NCBI RefSeq assembly: GCF_026460985.1
Contig: NZ_JAPKNM010000053.1
Span: forward strand, 1-45,842
Source of the DNA: Sphingomonas sp.
GTDB lineage: Bacteria > Pseudomonadota > Alphaproteobacteria > Sphingomonadales > Sphingomonadaceae
Length of the DNA: 45,842 bases
Direction: 5' to 3'
In this document: positions 7,260 to 13,955 of the stretch, one piece after another
How positions within the stretch are numbered: the stretch's first letter is position 1
Layout of the letters: every line of letters starts with the position of its first letter
Translations under genes and position numbers: made by a program
The notes under the pieces: model-generated
Told to the model about the DNA's origin: nothing
The model's database searches: none
Seen by the model: the letters and a program-made list of their open reading frames with translations, nothing else

Positions 7260-8147
7260 ATGACCCAACCCCTTATCGAGGCATTTTTCGACGAGCCGAC
7301 GAACACGATCAGCTACCTCGTCGGCGACCCCGCCACGCGCATTGCTGCGGTCATCGACCCGGTGCTCAACTTCGATCTGGCCAGCGGGACCGCCGACACC
7401 CGCTCGGCAGAGCGCATTCTTGCTTTCGCGCGCGAACAGGACTGGCAAATCGAGATGGTGCTGGAGACGCACGCGCACGCCGACCATCTGTCGGCCGCTC
7501 CGTTCATCAAGGCGCGCACCGGCGCCTGGATAGGGATCGGCGCGCATATTCGCGACGTGCAGCGCATCTTCCGCCCGGTCTTCGCGATGACCGATTTGAA
7601 AACCGACGGCTCCGACTTCGATCGGCTGTTCGAGGACGGCGACCGCTTCGCGATCGGCGCGCTGGAGGTGGAGGTGCTGTATGTTCCGGGGCACACGCCG
7701 GCGGATGTCGCCTATCGGATCGGCGACGCGGCCTTCGTCGGCGACACGCTGTTCATGCCCGACTATGGCACCGCGCGCGCCGACTTCCCCGGCGGCGACG
7801 CACGCACGCTGTACCGGTCGATCCAGCGGCTGCTGTCGTTGCCCGACGACACGCGACTGTTCCTGTGCCACGACTACAAGGCGCCAGGGCGGGACGAGTA
7901 TCGCTGGGAGACCACGGTGGGAGAACAGCGCCGGTCCAGTGTCCATGTACACGATGGCGTGACCGAGGATGCGTTCGTCGCGATGCGGGAGCAACGCGAT
8001 GCCGGACTCTCAGTGCCGAAGCTACTGCTACCCTCGATTCAGGTCAACATCCGTGCGGGCCGGTTTCACGAGGCGGAGGCAAACGGCGTGACTTACCTGC
8101 GGATACCGGTGAAATGGCAAGGTCACGCGGGTAAGCCGGGGCAATAG
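7260..8147 (+). CDS. ETHE1/Blh-like persulfide dioxygenase (MBL fold)
   Basis: Metallo-beta-lactamase-fold protein of 295 aa. The metal motif THAHADHLSA gives His71, His73, Asp75 and His76, with further ligands His145 (VPGHTPADV), Asp162 (VGDTLFMPDYG) and His204 (FLCHDYKAPGRD). It resembles the BigR-regulated hydrolases (Blh) and ETHE1, which oxidise glutathione persulfide to sulfite with a mononuclear iron. The LFMPDYGTARADFPGGDA segment is characteristic of this subgroup. Divergent from the ArsR-family repressor, it completes a persulfide-to-sulfite pathway with the rhodanese (sulfur transfer) and TauE (sulfite export). The start at ATG 7260 is preceded by GGAG. A standalone hydrolase of other specificity is the alternative, made unlikely by context. 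Confidence 0.88.
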   Translation: MTQPLIEAFFDEPTNTISYLVGDPATRIAAVIDPVLNFDLASGTADTRSAERILAFAREQDWQIEMVLETHAHADHLSAAPFIKARTGAWIGIGAHIRDVQRIFRPVFAMTDLKTDGSDFDRLFEDGDRFAIGALEVEVLYVPGHTPADVAYRIGDAAFVGDTLFMPDYGTARADFPGGDARTLYRSIQRLLSLPDDTRLFLCHDYKAPGRDEYRWETTVGEQRRSSVHVHDGVTEDAFVAMREQRDAGLSVPKLLLPSIQVNIRAGRFHEAEANGVTYLRIPVKWQGHAGKPGQ

Positions 8148-8613
8148 GCGGGCATCCGACCAATGAGCCACATGACGGCAGCTTCGCGCCCATCTTGGTC
8201 GCACGAACTTTCGAAACTTACACTCCAAAGCGGTCATTGGTTCAGGTCTAGGTTTGAAGGCTCGATGAATCATGATCTGACTCCCTTGAAGCCCGTGCGG
8301 GCGCGGAGCGGCTCTACAGCAGAGTCGGCCGGACTGGACGTCGATGCTATCTCGTGACGGCGCCAAAAGAGCGATGGGGACCAAGTTAGGTCCGCAGTTT
8401 CGACCCATGCGGACATTGGCCTCCGAATTTAGTAGTCCCAAGCTCCAAGAGCGGCGAAGCCGAAGTCTCCAGCTCGTACCTGGCCCCCAAGGATGGTGAT
8501 CGATAAGTCGGCCACATGACCCCGTTCAGATCGAGCATCGTGCTGTCGCTGGATACTTCTAGCTAACTCGGATTCCGATCAAAATTTGTCCGCACTGCCA
8601 AGCTATGCCTGGC
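8148..8613. other. Intergenic stretch without convincing genes
   Basis: 466 bp between the hydrolase and the unknown two-gene cassette. Open frames on both strands are short and unlike known proteins. One feature stands out: GTCCGCA (8390-8396) and TGCGGAC (8408-8414) form a 7-bp inverted repeat spaced by 11 nt. Short TCCGCA...TGCGGA arrays of this kind are scattered in sphingomonad intergenic DNA as far as I recall. The stretch looks like a recombination scar between two island cargo modules. Confidence 0.4.
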
Positions 8614-9540
8614 TCAGCGCTCTCCGCCCACGCTGACAATCAAACCCAGCGTGCCCTCAAAACCCTCCCCGCGACGCTGGCGCTGTACAATGTCTAGTGC
8701 GAAGCTTGTCCCTGGCCCATGGCCCTCTGGCACCATACCTGTGATGCCAATCATGGTGCCGCGGCCCGGCTCAAGCACCAGTTCGGTTGCGTCGCCCTCC
8801 CGGCCAAAGTGGCCATGCTCGTCGCGGCCCTGCAGCAAATTGACTCTCAGCTCTTCAGCATGCCGCAGCGGGCGCTTGGCCAAGCGCGCCAAGCTTTCCA
8901 TTCTGACGCCGCCAAGCGGCTTGACTGAAATTTCAAATGCGGCCGCCTCGGTGAATGGATTGAATGCGTTGAAAAAGAATTGGAAAGGCTGCCCCGCGCT
9001 CGCCACGACTTCCGCAATGTTGAATTGCGCCCAATGCCTATCGCTTGATGGGTTGGGTGTGGTTTTTCCTGGATCAAGCGGGCTCGAAACATGGGCAAGC
9101 AGGCAAACATGCTCAGGGGCCCAGGTGGGCACGATGCCAATAATGGACTGAGAGCGCCGTGCTTTGCCATCGCATGGAGCCAGGACCACTGTTTGCCCAA
9201 ATGGATTGAGCTTGGAAAACGCCGTGCATGGGTCGGCCCACCACACTCTAACATAGACTGGCGCCGCCGTTGTCCCACGGCCAAAGTTTGCGACTTCAAC
9301 AGTGACTTCGGTTGGTTGCCCCCTAACGAACGCATTTTGGCCAGGCTGATTGTTGACTACAATCGATGGGCATAGCCACGAAATGACATTTGCTGGCAGA
9401 GGGCGCTCGACTGCCGGCCGGCCCATGTCATTCTGGAAATAGGGAATGACGAGCCAGTTGTTTATGCGCGGGTCGTGATCACGGTCTTGCGAGCCGTGCT
9501 GATTGTCGGGCGCGGAGCCAGGTTCCAGCACCATGCTCAT
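8614..9540 (-). CDS. Unknown protein with Ig-like/CARDB-type region
   Basis: Protein of 308 aa that I do not recognise. No signal peptide is visible. After a polar N-terminus it has NNWLVIPYFQNDMGRP (about 26-41), then a beta-rich segment (residues 60-170) with PTEVTVEVANFGRGTTAAPV. This resembles CARDB-like or other immunoglobulin-like domains that describe a paired extended-strand fold. Two cysteines (CPSIVV and WWADPCTAF) and a third in LAPCDGKA occur there. A second beta-rich half follows (about 190-308) with GGVRMESLARLA and a C-terminal LGLIVSVGGER. Its ATG overlaps the stop of the upstream gene by 4 nt (TCAT on the plus strand at 9537-9540), so the two are translationally coupled. GC content is visibly lower than in the neighbours, suggesting separate acquisition. 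Confidence 0.75.
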   Translation of the reverse strand: MSMVLEPGSAPDNQHGSQDRDHDPRINNWLVIPYFQNDMGRPAVERPLPANVISWLCPSIVVNNQPGQNAFVRGQPTEVTVEVANFGRGTTAAPVYVRVWWADPCTAFSKLNPFGQTVVLAPCDGKARRSQSIIGIVPTWAPEHVCLLAHVSSPLDPGKTTPNPSSDRHWAQFNIAEVVASAGQPFQFFFNAFNPFTEAAAFEISVKPLGGVRMESLARLAKRPLRHAEELRVNLLQGRDEHGHFGREGDATELVLEPGRGTMIGITGMVPEGHGPGTSFALDIVQRQRRGEGFEGTLGLIVSVGGER

Positions 9541-11333
9541 TCCTCCGAGTAAGCCAGCACGTCGACAGCGAAGCTGGGATCATTGATCGAACCCCCGCCG
9601 GCCACGGCCCAGCATGGATGGCCAAAGCCCCGGTCTGCATCGAGATCCAAATTTTCGCCAGGATCAGCGTTGGTCAGAAAGCGTCGCAGCAGGGGCATAG
9701 CGACGGCGTTGGCTGAGTGATCATAGTCTGATGGCCATGGGGCCGTGAGCCTCCATGGATCTGCGTTCGCTGGGAATGGCACGGCAGAAGCTGGCGCTTC
9801 GAACGCGGAAACAGGGTCAAAATGATATGTCTCAAGCGCATTGGCTTCTTCCCGGTGCGGCCAGCCAGCGCGCTGTGGCACGCGCAGAAACTGCTGGTAC
9901 AGCGGAGACGTGATGAGCAGCTCGTCAGGGTAAATCAGGCCCGTCACAGTGAGATACGACAGGGCCAAGTCAAATGCTTGCCAAGCAGTCAGCTGAAGCT
10001 TGAACATTTCGAGCAAAATATGCCCTGACGCTTCTGGCGTGCTGATCGCTGTAAGCTGGCCCTGATTGATCCCAGTGGTCTGTGTTGGATCAGGCTCTTC
10101 CGAGCCCAGCAGTTCATCGAAGAACTCTTCAGGCTTGCATTCTCCCTCTGCTGCCCATTGGAAAATGCAGAAGATCAGAAGCCCCAGCCCGACGGCAAAT
10201 AGGCCGCCAAGGCCCAAAATGATGCCTAGGCACGCATCGCCGCCACTGGACTTTGAATCTGATTTGCCTGGCTCGCTTACCCCCGTGTCTGGACCTTCGC
10301 CGCCCAGGCCTGGCGGCTCTGGAGGCCCCTTGGGCTCGCCAGCATCTCCGCCAGAGCCACCCACCATCATCCCTGGAATATCATCATCGCCATTGCCAGA
10401 CATGAAGGTCATTGGCGGATCTGGTGCGAGCGGCCTGCTGAATACGATCAGCAATTCCAAATGCCGCACGAGCCGGTTCAATCCCAAATTCCAACTCGGC
10501 TGGCTTCGGCTTGGATGTGCTTTGCTGAACGCACTCTCGAGCGCTTGCTTTATGGCATTGGGCAAAGCAAAGCCACCAATAGCGCCGCGATAGCTCAGGC
10601 GACGCGCGAGTTCAGGCAGCGAGCTTACAGCCGTGTTGGACTTGAGCCAGCTGCCCAACGTGTTTCGTGCAAGCCTGTCTCTGTAGCGATGCGAGCGCCT
10701 GGGGCCGCCGACCACTGCGCCAAGAAAAGCTGAGCCAGCGGCATTGCCAGCAAAGCCAGAGACGGCGCCAACAGCAAGCGCCCTGGTCTGGACGTCGTTC
10801 GCATTGGCAAGCAGCGCGCTGACAAACGCGTCTGTGCGCCGCCCTAGAAACGCGTCTCTGACTGTCCACTGGCTTGATGGCTCATCATTTTGCCGGGCGT
10901 GCGGCTTCAAATGCGGCAGCGGCGCGATTTGGTCGCGCAGGGCCTGCATTTCGCTGCCAAGCTGCGTGACTGTCGTTTTGAGTGCGGCCAAGCGGCTGAT
11001 GCTCGACTGGGCAATTGCTAGCGCTCCAGCCTTGGTGGGGTCAGCCATGGCCAGCTCAAGTTCTTGCCGGGCCAAGCCAAGCTCTTGATACGCCGTTAAC
11101 CCACGCTTCCATAAGCTTGCTGCTTGCTCAAGCAGCTGCAGCTCGACACCGTCTGAGCCTGCATGCTCGAGCAGCACGTCGATAAATGAGCCAAGTGTCG
11201 CTGCGTCTCTGTCGATATCGGCTGCGTCAGCCAGTTTCTGGGCTTGCGACGCCAATGCTGGTTCATCGAACGCCGTGGCCAAATTGGCTTTGAGTGCGTT
11301 CAAAACGGCTTCGTGCGCGTGATATTCAATCAT
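9537..11333 (-). CDS. Unknown single-pass membrane protein, partner of 8614-9540
   Basis: Protein of 598 aa from the ATG at 11333, which has GGGAG eight bases upstream; the frame opens 114 nt earlier but without a ribosome site. I do not recognise the family. Residues about 1-135 are helical and partly coiled-coil-like (LEQAASLWKRGLTAYQELGL, ALKTTVTQLGSEMQALRDQI). Then comes a Gly-rich segment with GNAAGSAFLGAVVGGPRRSH and RDRLARNTLGSWL. A Gly/Pro-rich linker (GGSGGDAGEPKGPPEPPGLG) leads to one strong transmembrane helix (CLGIILGLGGLFAVGLGLLI). An acidic region (EEFFDELLGSEEPDPTQ) and a folded C-terminal domain rich in Trp/Pro follow. The layout (helical domain, flexible linker, membrane anchor, second domain) suggests a membrane-linked device. 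The function is unknown. Confidence 0.75.
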   Translation of the reverse strand: MIEYHAHEAVLNALKANLATAFDEPALASQAQKLADAADIDRDAATLGSFIDVLLEHAGSDGVELQLLEQAASLWKRGLTAYQELGLARQELELAMADPTKAGALAIAQSSISRLAALKTTVTQLGSEMQALRDQIAPLPHLKPHARQNDEPSSQWTVRDAFLGRRTDAFVSALLANANDVQTRALAVGAVSGFAGNAAGSAFLGAVVGGPRRSHRYRDRLARNTLGSWLKSNTAVSSLPELARRLSYRGAIGGFALPNAIKQALESAFSKAHPSRSQPSWNLGLNRLVRHLELLIVFSRPLAPDPPMTFMSGNGDDDIPGMMVGGSGGDAGEPKGPPEPPGLGGEGPDTGVSEPGKSDSKSSGGDACLGIILGLGGLFAVGLGLLIFCIFQWAAEGECKPEEFFDELLGSEEPDPTQTTGINQGQLTAISTPEASGHILLEMFKLQLTAWQAFDLALSYLTVTGLIYPDELLITSPLYQQFLRVPQRAGWPHREEANALETYHFDPVSAFEAPASAVPFPANADPWRLTAPWPSDYDHSANAVAMPLLRRFLTNADPGENLDLDADRGFGHPCWAVAGGGSINDPSFAVDVLAYSEE

Positions 11334-11833
11334 TGCTCGCGCTCCCAGCAAGGCATGCGACAGGCACAGGCGCACGGCTGGCCTGCGTGCATGATGGATT
11401 TTGTCTCGGAAGCTATCGAACGGCCCATATCTCCCTCGCTCGAACAAGAGCTCGGCCGCTCGTTCTCAAGCGACCAGAAGCAGAAAAATGCGACTCGATT
11501 CGACCAATTAAATCACGAAACGGACTAACGAGAAAGCGCGCGGTGCGGCCACGCTGCAATTTACATTATCAACAGAGATAACGGTCTCACTAGCTTGCCG
11601 AGTCTGTTTGCTGATCTGCGCGTGGAGCCATTTGCGCGTGGTTTGCTGCTGCGCGCCGTATTGCGGAAAAACCCACCACGGAGAGGGCAATATTTCCCCA
11701 ACGGCGTGGCGCGATATGTTCATTTGGCATCGCGACTTGAACAGGGGATCAGATTAAGCCGCGGCCGCCCCTATGCCGTGCTTCAAGCGTTCGGCCTCTA
11801 TCCCACGGCTGGCGGCGCGCAAGACCGAGGCCG
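11334..11833. other. 500-bp stretch with possible small-gene remnants
   Basis: No convincing gene. A 71-codon minus-strand frame (11508-11723, starting MNISRHAVGEILPSPWWVFP) has AT-richer codons like the adjacent unknown cassette but no ribosome site and no family I know. Near 11750-11830 a minus-strand frame reads ASVLRAASRGIEAERLKHGI and stops, resembling the C-terminal end of a gene cut off at its 5' side downstream of the HTH gene. TTATC (11566-11570) and GATAA (11577-11581) form a small inverted repeat that could belong to a promoter. Confidence 0.35.
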
Positions 11834-12076
11834 CTACTCGGCCGGCAAGTCCCGATCCACAATCCGCCGGCTCACAACCTCTCGTAAACTGGCGACAATG
11901 AGCAGCGTGCTCCGTCGGTCCTTCGCGATCTGGATTTCGCCCGAGGCGATCAGTTCATAGATCCTCGACCGGCTTAGTCCGGTCATGGCGACCGCGGCAG
12001 GGATGCGAACGCTGATCGGCTCGATCGAACCATTCGCGGTGCTCTCGCCCGGTTTGGCGATGGCCATGGCAGTCAC
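11834..12076 (-). CDS. Helix-turn-helix (excisionase/AlpA-like) protein
   Basis: Small protein of 80 aa with an excisionase/MerR-like HTH: ISVRIPAAVAMTGLSRSRIY then ELIASGEIQ, followed by KDRRSTLLIVASLREVV. This is the standard helix-turn-helix_17 pattern, in which a wing-like strand follows the second helix. It starts with GTG at 12076, overlapping the TGA stop of the DUF2274 gene (GTGA), or with ATG at 12067. In sphingomonad conjugative elements a gene like this often follows trbI and the DUF2274 gene. It probably regulates element transfer or excision. Confidence 0.8.
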   Translation of the reverse strand: MTAMAIAKPGESTANGSIEPISVRIPAAVAMTGLSRSRIYELIASGEIQIAKDRRSTLLIVASLREVVSRRIVDRDLPAE

Positions 12077-12291
12077 TTTCCGCTTGCCCGAGTTTTCACA
12101 AATGCCCGGTCGCTATCGAGAAAGGCGGTCAGCATGGATGGGATGAGGTCGGCAACTGCCTCTTCCTGGCCATAGGTTTCCCGGTAAAGCGCCGCATATC
12201 GTGTGAGATCCGCGAACAGCTGCGGGGTCACCTGGATACCGACCTTCACCGGAGTGCGATCGGGAAGCCGCGGAAGACGTAGATCAGCCAT
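12073..12291 (-). CDS. DUF2274 domain-containing protein
   Basis: Small protein of 72 aa matching the DUF2274 pattern: MADLRLPRLPDRTPVKV at the start, TRYAALYRETYGQEEAVADL in the middle and PSMLTAFLDSDRAFVK near the end. The family is found almost only downstream of trbI in conjugative elements of alphaproteobacteria; its role is unknown. The ATG at 12291 overlaps the TGA stop of trbI by one base (TGATG); a GTG directly before it could add one residue. Confidence 0.88.
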   Translation of the reverse strand: MADLRLPRLPDRTPVKVGIQVTPQLFADLTRYAALYRETYGQEEAVADLIPSMLTAFLDSDRAFVKTRASGK

Positions 12292-12556
12292 CACCGCTCC
12301 TCCACCCAGGGTTTCAGGATCAGATCGTGATGCACCAGCAGCCGGACGGGCGCGCCCGGCCGGATGGTGATCGTCGGCTGGACCTGCAGATTCCGCGAAG
12401 TGAGCTGGTCGCCGGCTCGCGAAACATTCTGCTGGGTCGACTGCCGGACGGCCTGGACGAGATCGTTCTCGCCGCTGAACTGCAGTTCCGAGCCCACGCC
12501 CAGCAGCGTCGACAGCACGACGCCCTTGAGCAGCGCCCAGCTATGAAAATCGACTT
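12291..12556 (-). pseudogene. trbI: trbI 3' fragment (VirB10-like T4SS component)
   Basis: The minus-strand frame reads VDFHSWALLKGVVLSTLLGV, then GSELQFSGENDLVQAVRQST and NLQVQPTITIRPGAPVRLLV, ending LKPWVEER. This is the C-terminal beta-barrel end of TrbI/VirB10, the protein that spans the envelope in conjugative type IV secretion. Roughly the first four fifths of the gene are missing: a stop codon (TAA) immediately precedes VDFHSW, marking a deletion or insertion junction near 12556. A GTG at 12518 is the only internal start. It cannot be functional alone. It heads the trbI-DUF2274-HTH remnant. Confidence 0.85.
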
Positions 12557-12622
12557 AAGACACGCGCCGACGCTTTTAGCCGCAAGCAGCCTGAACATGT
12601 GCGACGGCCACCCGGCGATGCG
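12554..12622 (+). repeat. Imperfect 69-bp direct repeat, copy 1
   Basis: Begins CTTAAGACACGCGCC and continues through CGCTTTTAGCCG and GGCCACCCGGC. It matches copy 2 at 12794-12862 with scattered substitutions. It begins at the trbI truncation point, so it may mark the end of an inserted unit. Confidence 0.6.
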
Positions 12623-13030
12623 CCGTGCGAGACCATGGTTTCTCAAGCGAGGTTCTCACGCCTCGGCGCCGCCGTGTAGACGACGCGAAACGGAGGATAA
12701 GGCCATTCGGCAATTTAGCAACTCGCCGCGGCGGCCTTGCGCAGGGCGCGCAGGAGCTTGGCAACGCAGGCGGAGCCGGGTGTTGAGAGCATGCTTGAGA
12801 CATGCGCCTTCGCTTTTAGCCGTGAACCGGCCTGGACATATGCGAAGGCCACCCGGCCACGCGAAGGGTTCGGTCATTGCTCCTGCCGCATCCGTGCTCA
12901 CCGGGACGCAGCGAGAGTCCCTGCGCCTGCAAAGACCGCGAGCACGAGAGACGACGCGCAAAAGCCCATTGAGATGATCCCGATGGATCATTGCAACGAG
13001 ATCGTTTCGCATCCGTTTCCACGCCATTGT
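12557..13030. other. Scar between trbI and CDF remnants
   Basis: About 470 bp with no gene I can support. It holds the two copies of an imperfect 69-bp direct repeat (12554-12622 and 12794-12862) spaced by 240 bp. Open frames on both strands are short, Arg-rich and unlike known proteins. The segment probably results from several deletions between the conjugation remnant and the metal-resistance block. Confidence 0.4.
12794..12862 (+). repeat. Imperfect 69-bp direct repeat, copy 2
   Basis: Begins CTTGAGACATGCGCC and shares CGCTTTTAGCCG and GGCCACCCGGC with copy 1, 240 bp away in the same orientation. No coding or structural-RNA role is evident. Confidence 0.6.
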
Positions 13031-13317
13031 CTATTCCCCGTGAAAGACCGGCTGTGCGGCCGCCGGGGGCGGCAGATGCGCCGATCGCAGGTGGGATGCC
13101 GACTGGCGCATGATCTGGACGCCGCCGCTGATCCCGAGTGTGGTGAGGATCGCGGCGACGATCAGGTCGAGCCAACCGTTCCGGTGCCGCATACGGCCAA
13201 CGCCGCGGCGACCACGGCGACATTGTCGGTCGCGTCATTGCGCGAGCAGATCCAGATCGAGCGCATGTTCGCCTCGCCGCTGCGGCACCGGTACAGGATC
13301 AAAGCAACCGAGGCATT
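13031..13317 (-). pseudogene. CDF-family cation transporter remnant (3' part)
   Basis: The minus-strand frame reads NASVALILYRCRSGEANMRS, then IWICSRNDATDNVAVVAAAL, typical of the second half of CzcD-like cation diffusion facilitators. Around 13180 one base is missing: the frame then shifts to LDLIVAAILTTLGISGGVQI and ends PVFHGE at a stop at 13031-13033. The first half, including the first metal site, is gone. The fragment is adjacent and head-to-head to a merR fragment. Confidence 0.75.
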
Positions 13318-13376
13318 CGGCGCGAGGGCGAGACCGCGATCGCGATCGCGATTGCGGAACCGTGGACCGGACCGCC

Positions 13377-13511
13377 ACCGAGCATTTGCACGAGGTGGAT
13401 CGCAAGATCGCGGACCTGACTGCACTCCGACGCGAGCTGAGCGCGCTGGTCGCCTCGTGCCGGGGCGGCGCGATCGCCGAATGCCGCATTCTCGAGGCGC
13501 TGGCGCCGGCC
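13377..13511 (+). pseudogene. merR-family regulator remnant (C-terminal part)
   Basis: The plus-strand frame reads TEHLHEVDRKIADLTALRRE, then LSALVASCRGGAIAECRILE and ALAP. This is the dimerisation helix and cysteine-containing metal-binding loop of MerR-type metal sensors (MerR/CadR/ZntR group). The DNA-binding N-terminus is missing and no stop follows the family end, so both ends are lost. With the CDF fragment it appears to be what is left of a divergent metal-sensor/exporter pair after an internal deletion. Confidence 0.7.
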
Positions 13512-13553
13512 TTCGCAACGCCGAAGGGCAACGCCTCACGGCCGGCGTGTGCA

Positions 13554-13955
13554 TCACTGCCTGGTGATCGCGGTCACCTCGCCGCCATTCTCTTCGAGTT
13601 TCAAGTCGAACGCTACCTTGTCGCCCACCTTGACGCTGTCGAGCAGGCCAGGCGCGGCCTTGAACGCCATCGTCATCGCGGGCCAGTTGGCTTCGGCGAT
13701 CGGACCATGCTCGATCGTGACCGTGCCGGCGGCCTTGTCGATCGCCTTGACCGTCCCGGTGGCATGGGCGGTCTTCGCCATCGGCATCGTCATGTTGTCC
13801 ATGTCGCCCGACCTATTGTCCATGCCGGCCACGTTGCCGGAGGTTTCGGCCGACACGGTATTGGCGGGCGCGGACGCGTTGGTCGCGGCCTTCTCGCCAC
13901 AGGCGGCGAGCAGCGCGACGAGGCCGAGCGCCGGAATCAGGTAAAGAGGCTTCAT
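13554..13955 (-). CDS. cusF: CusF-like periplasmic copper-binding lipoprotein
   Basis: Protein of 133 aa with a lipoprotein signal ([10 protein letters not shown], lipobox Cys19). A Met/Asp-rich linker ([12 protein letters not shown]) leads to a CusF domain (residues 65-133) whose metal site is visible as His83, Trp91, Met94 and Met96 ([16 protein letters not shown]). CusF binds Cu(I)/Ag(I) and hands it to the CusCBA pump. The start codon overlaps the cusA stop by 4 nt (13952-13955), making this the last gene of the cusCBAF operon. A second CusF-like domain is fused to CusB. The lipid anchor and the long linker differ from the soluble E. coli protein. Confidence 0.92.
   Translation of the reverse strand: MKPLYLIPALGLVALLAACGEKAATNASAPANTVSAETSGNVAGMDNRSGDMDNMTMPMAKTAHATGTVKAIDKAAGTVTIEHGPIAEANWPAMTMAFKAAPGLLDSVKVGDKVAFDLKLEENGGEVTAITRQ

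Noticed and set aside
8028..8441. 137-codon minus-strand frame after the hydrolase
   Set aside because: It overlaps the hydrolase 3' end and shows no domain or ribosome site.
11595..11960. 121-codon plus-strand frame
   Set aside because: It overlaps the well-supported HTH gene on the other strand and lacks any family resemblance or ribosome site.
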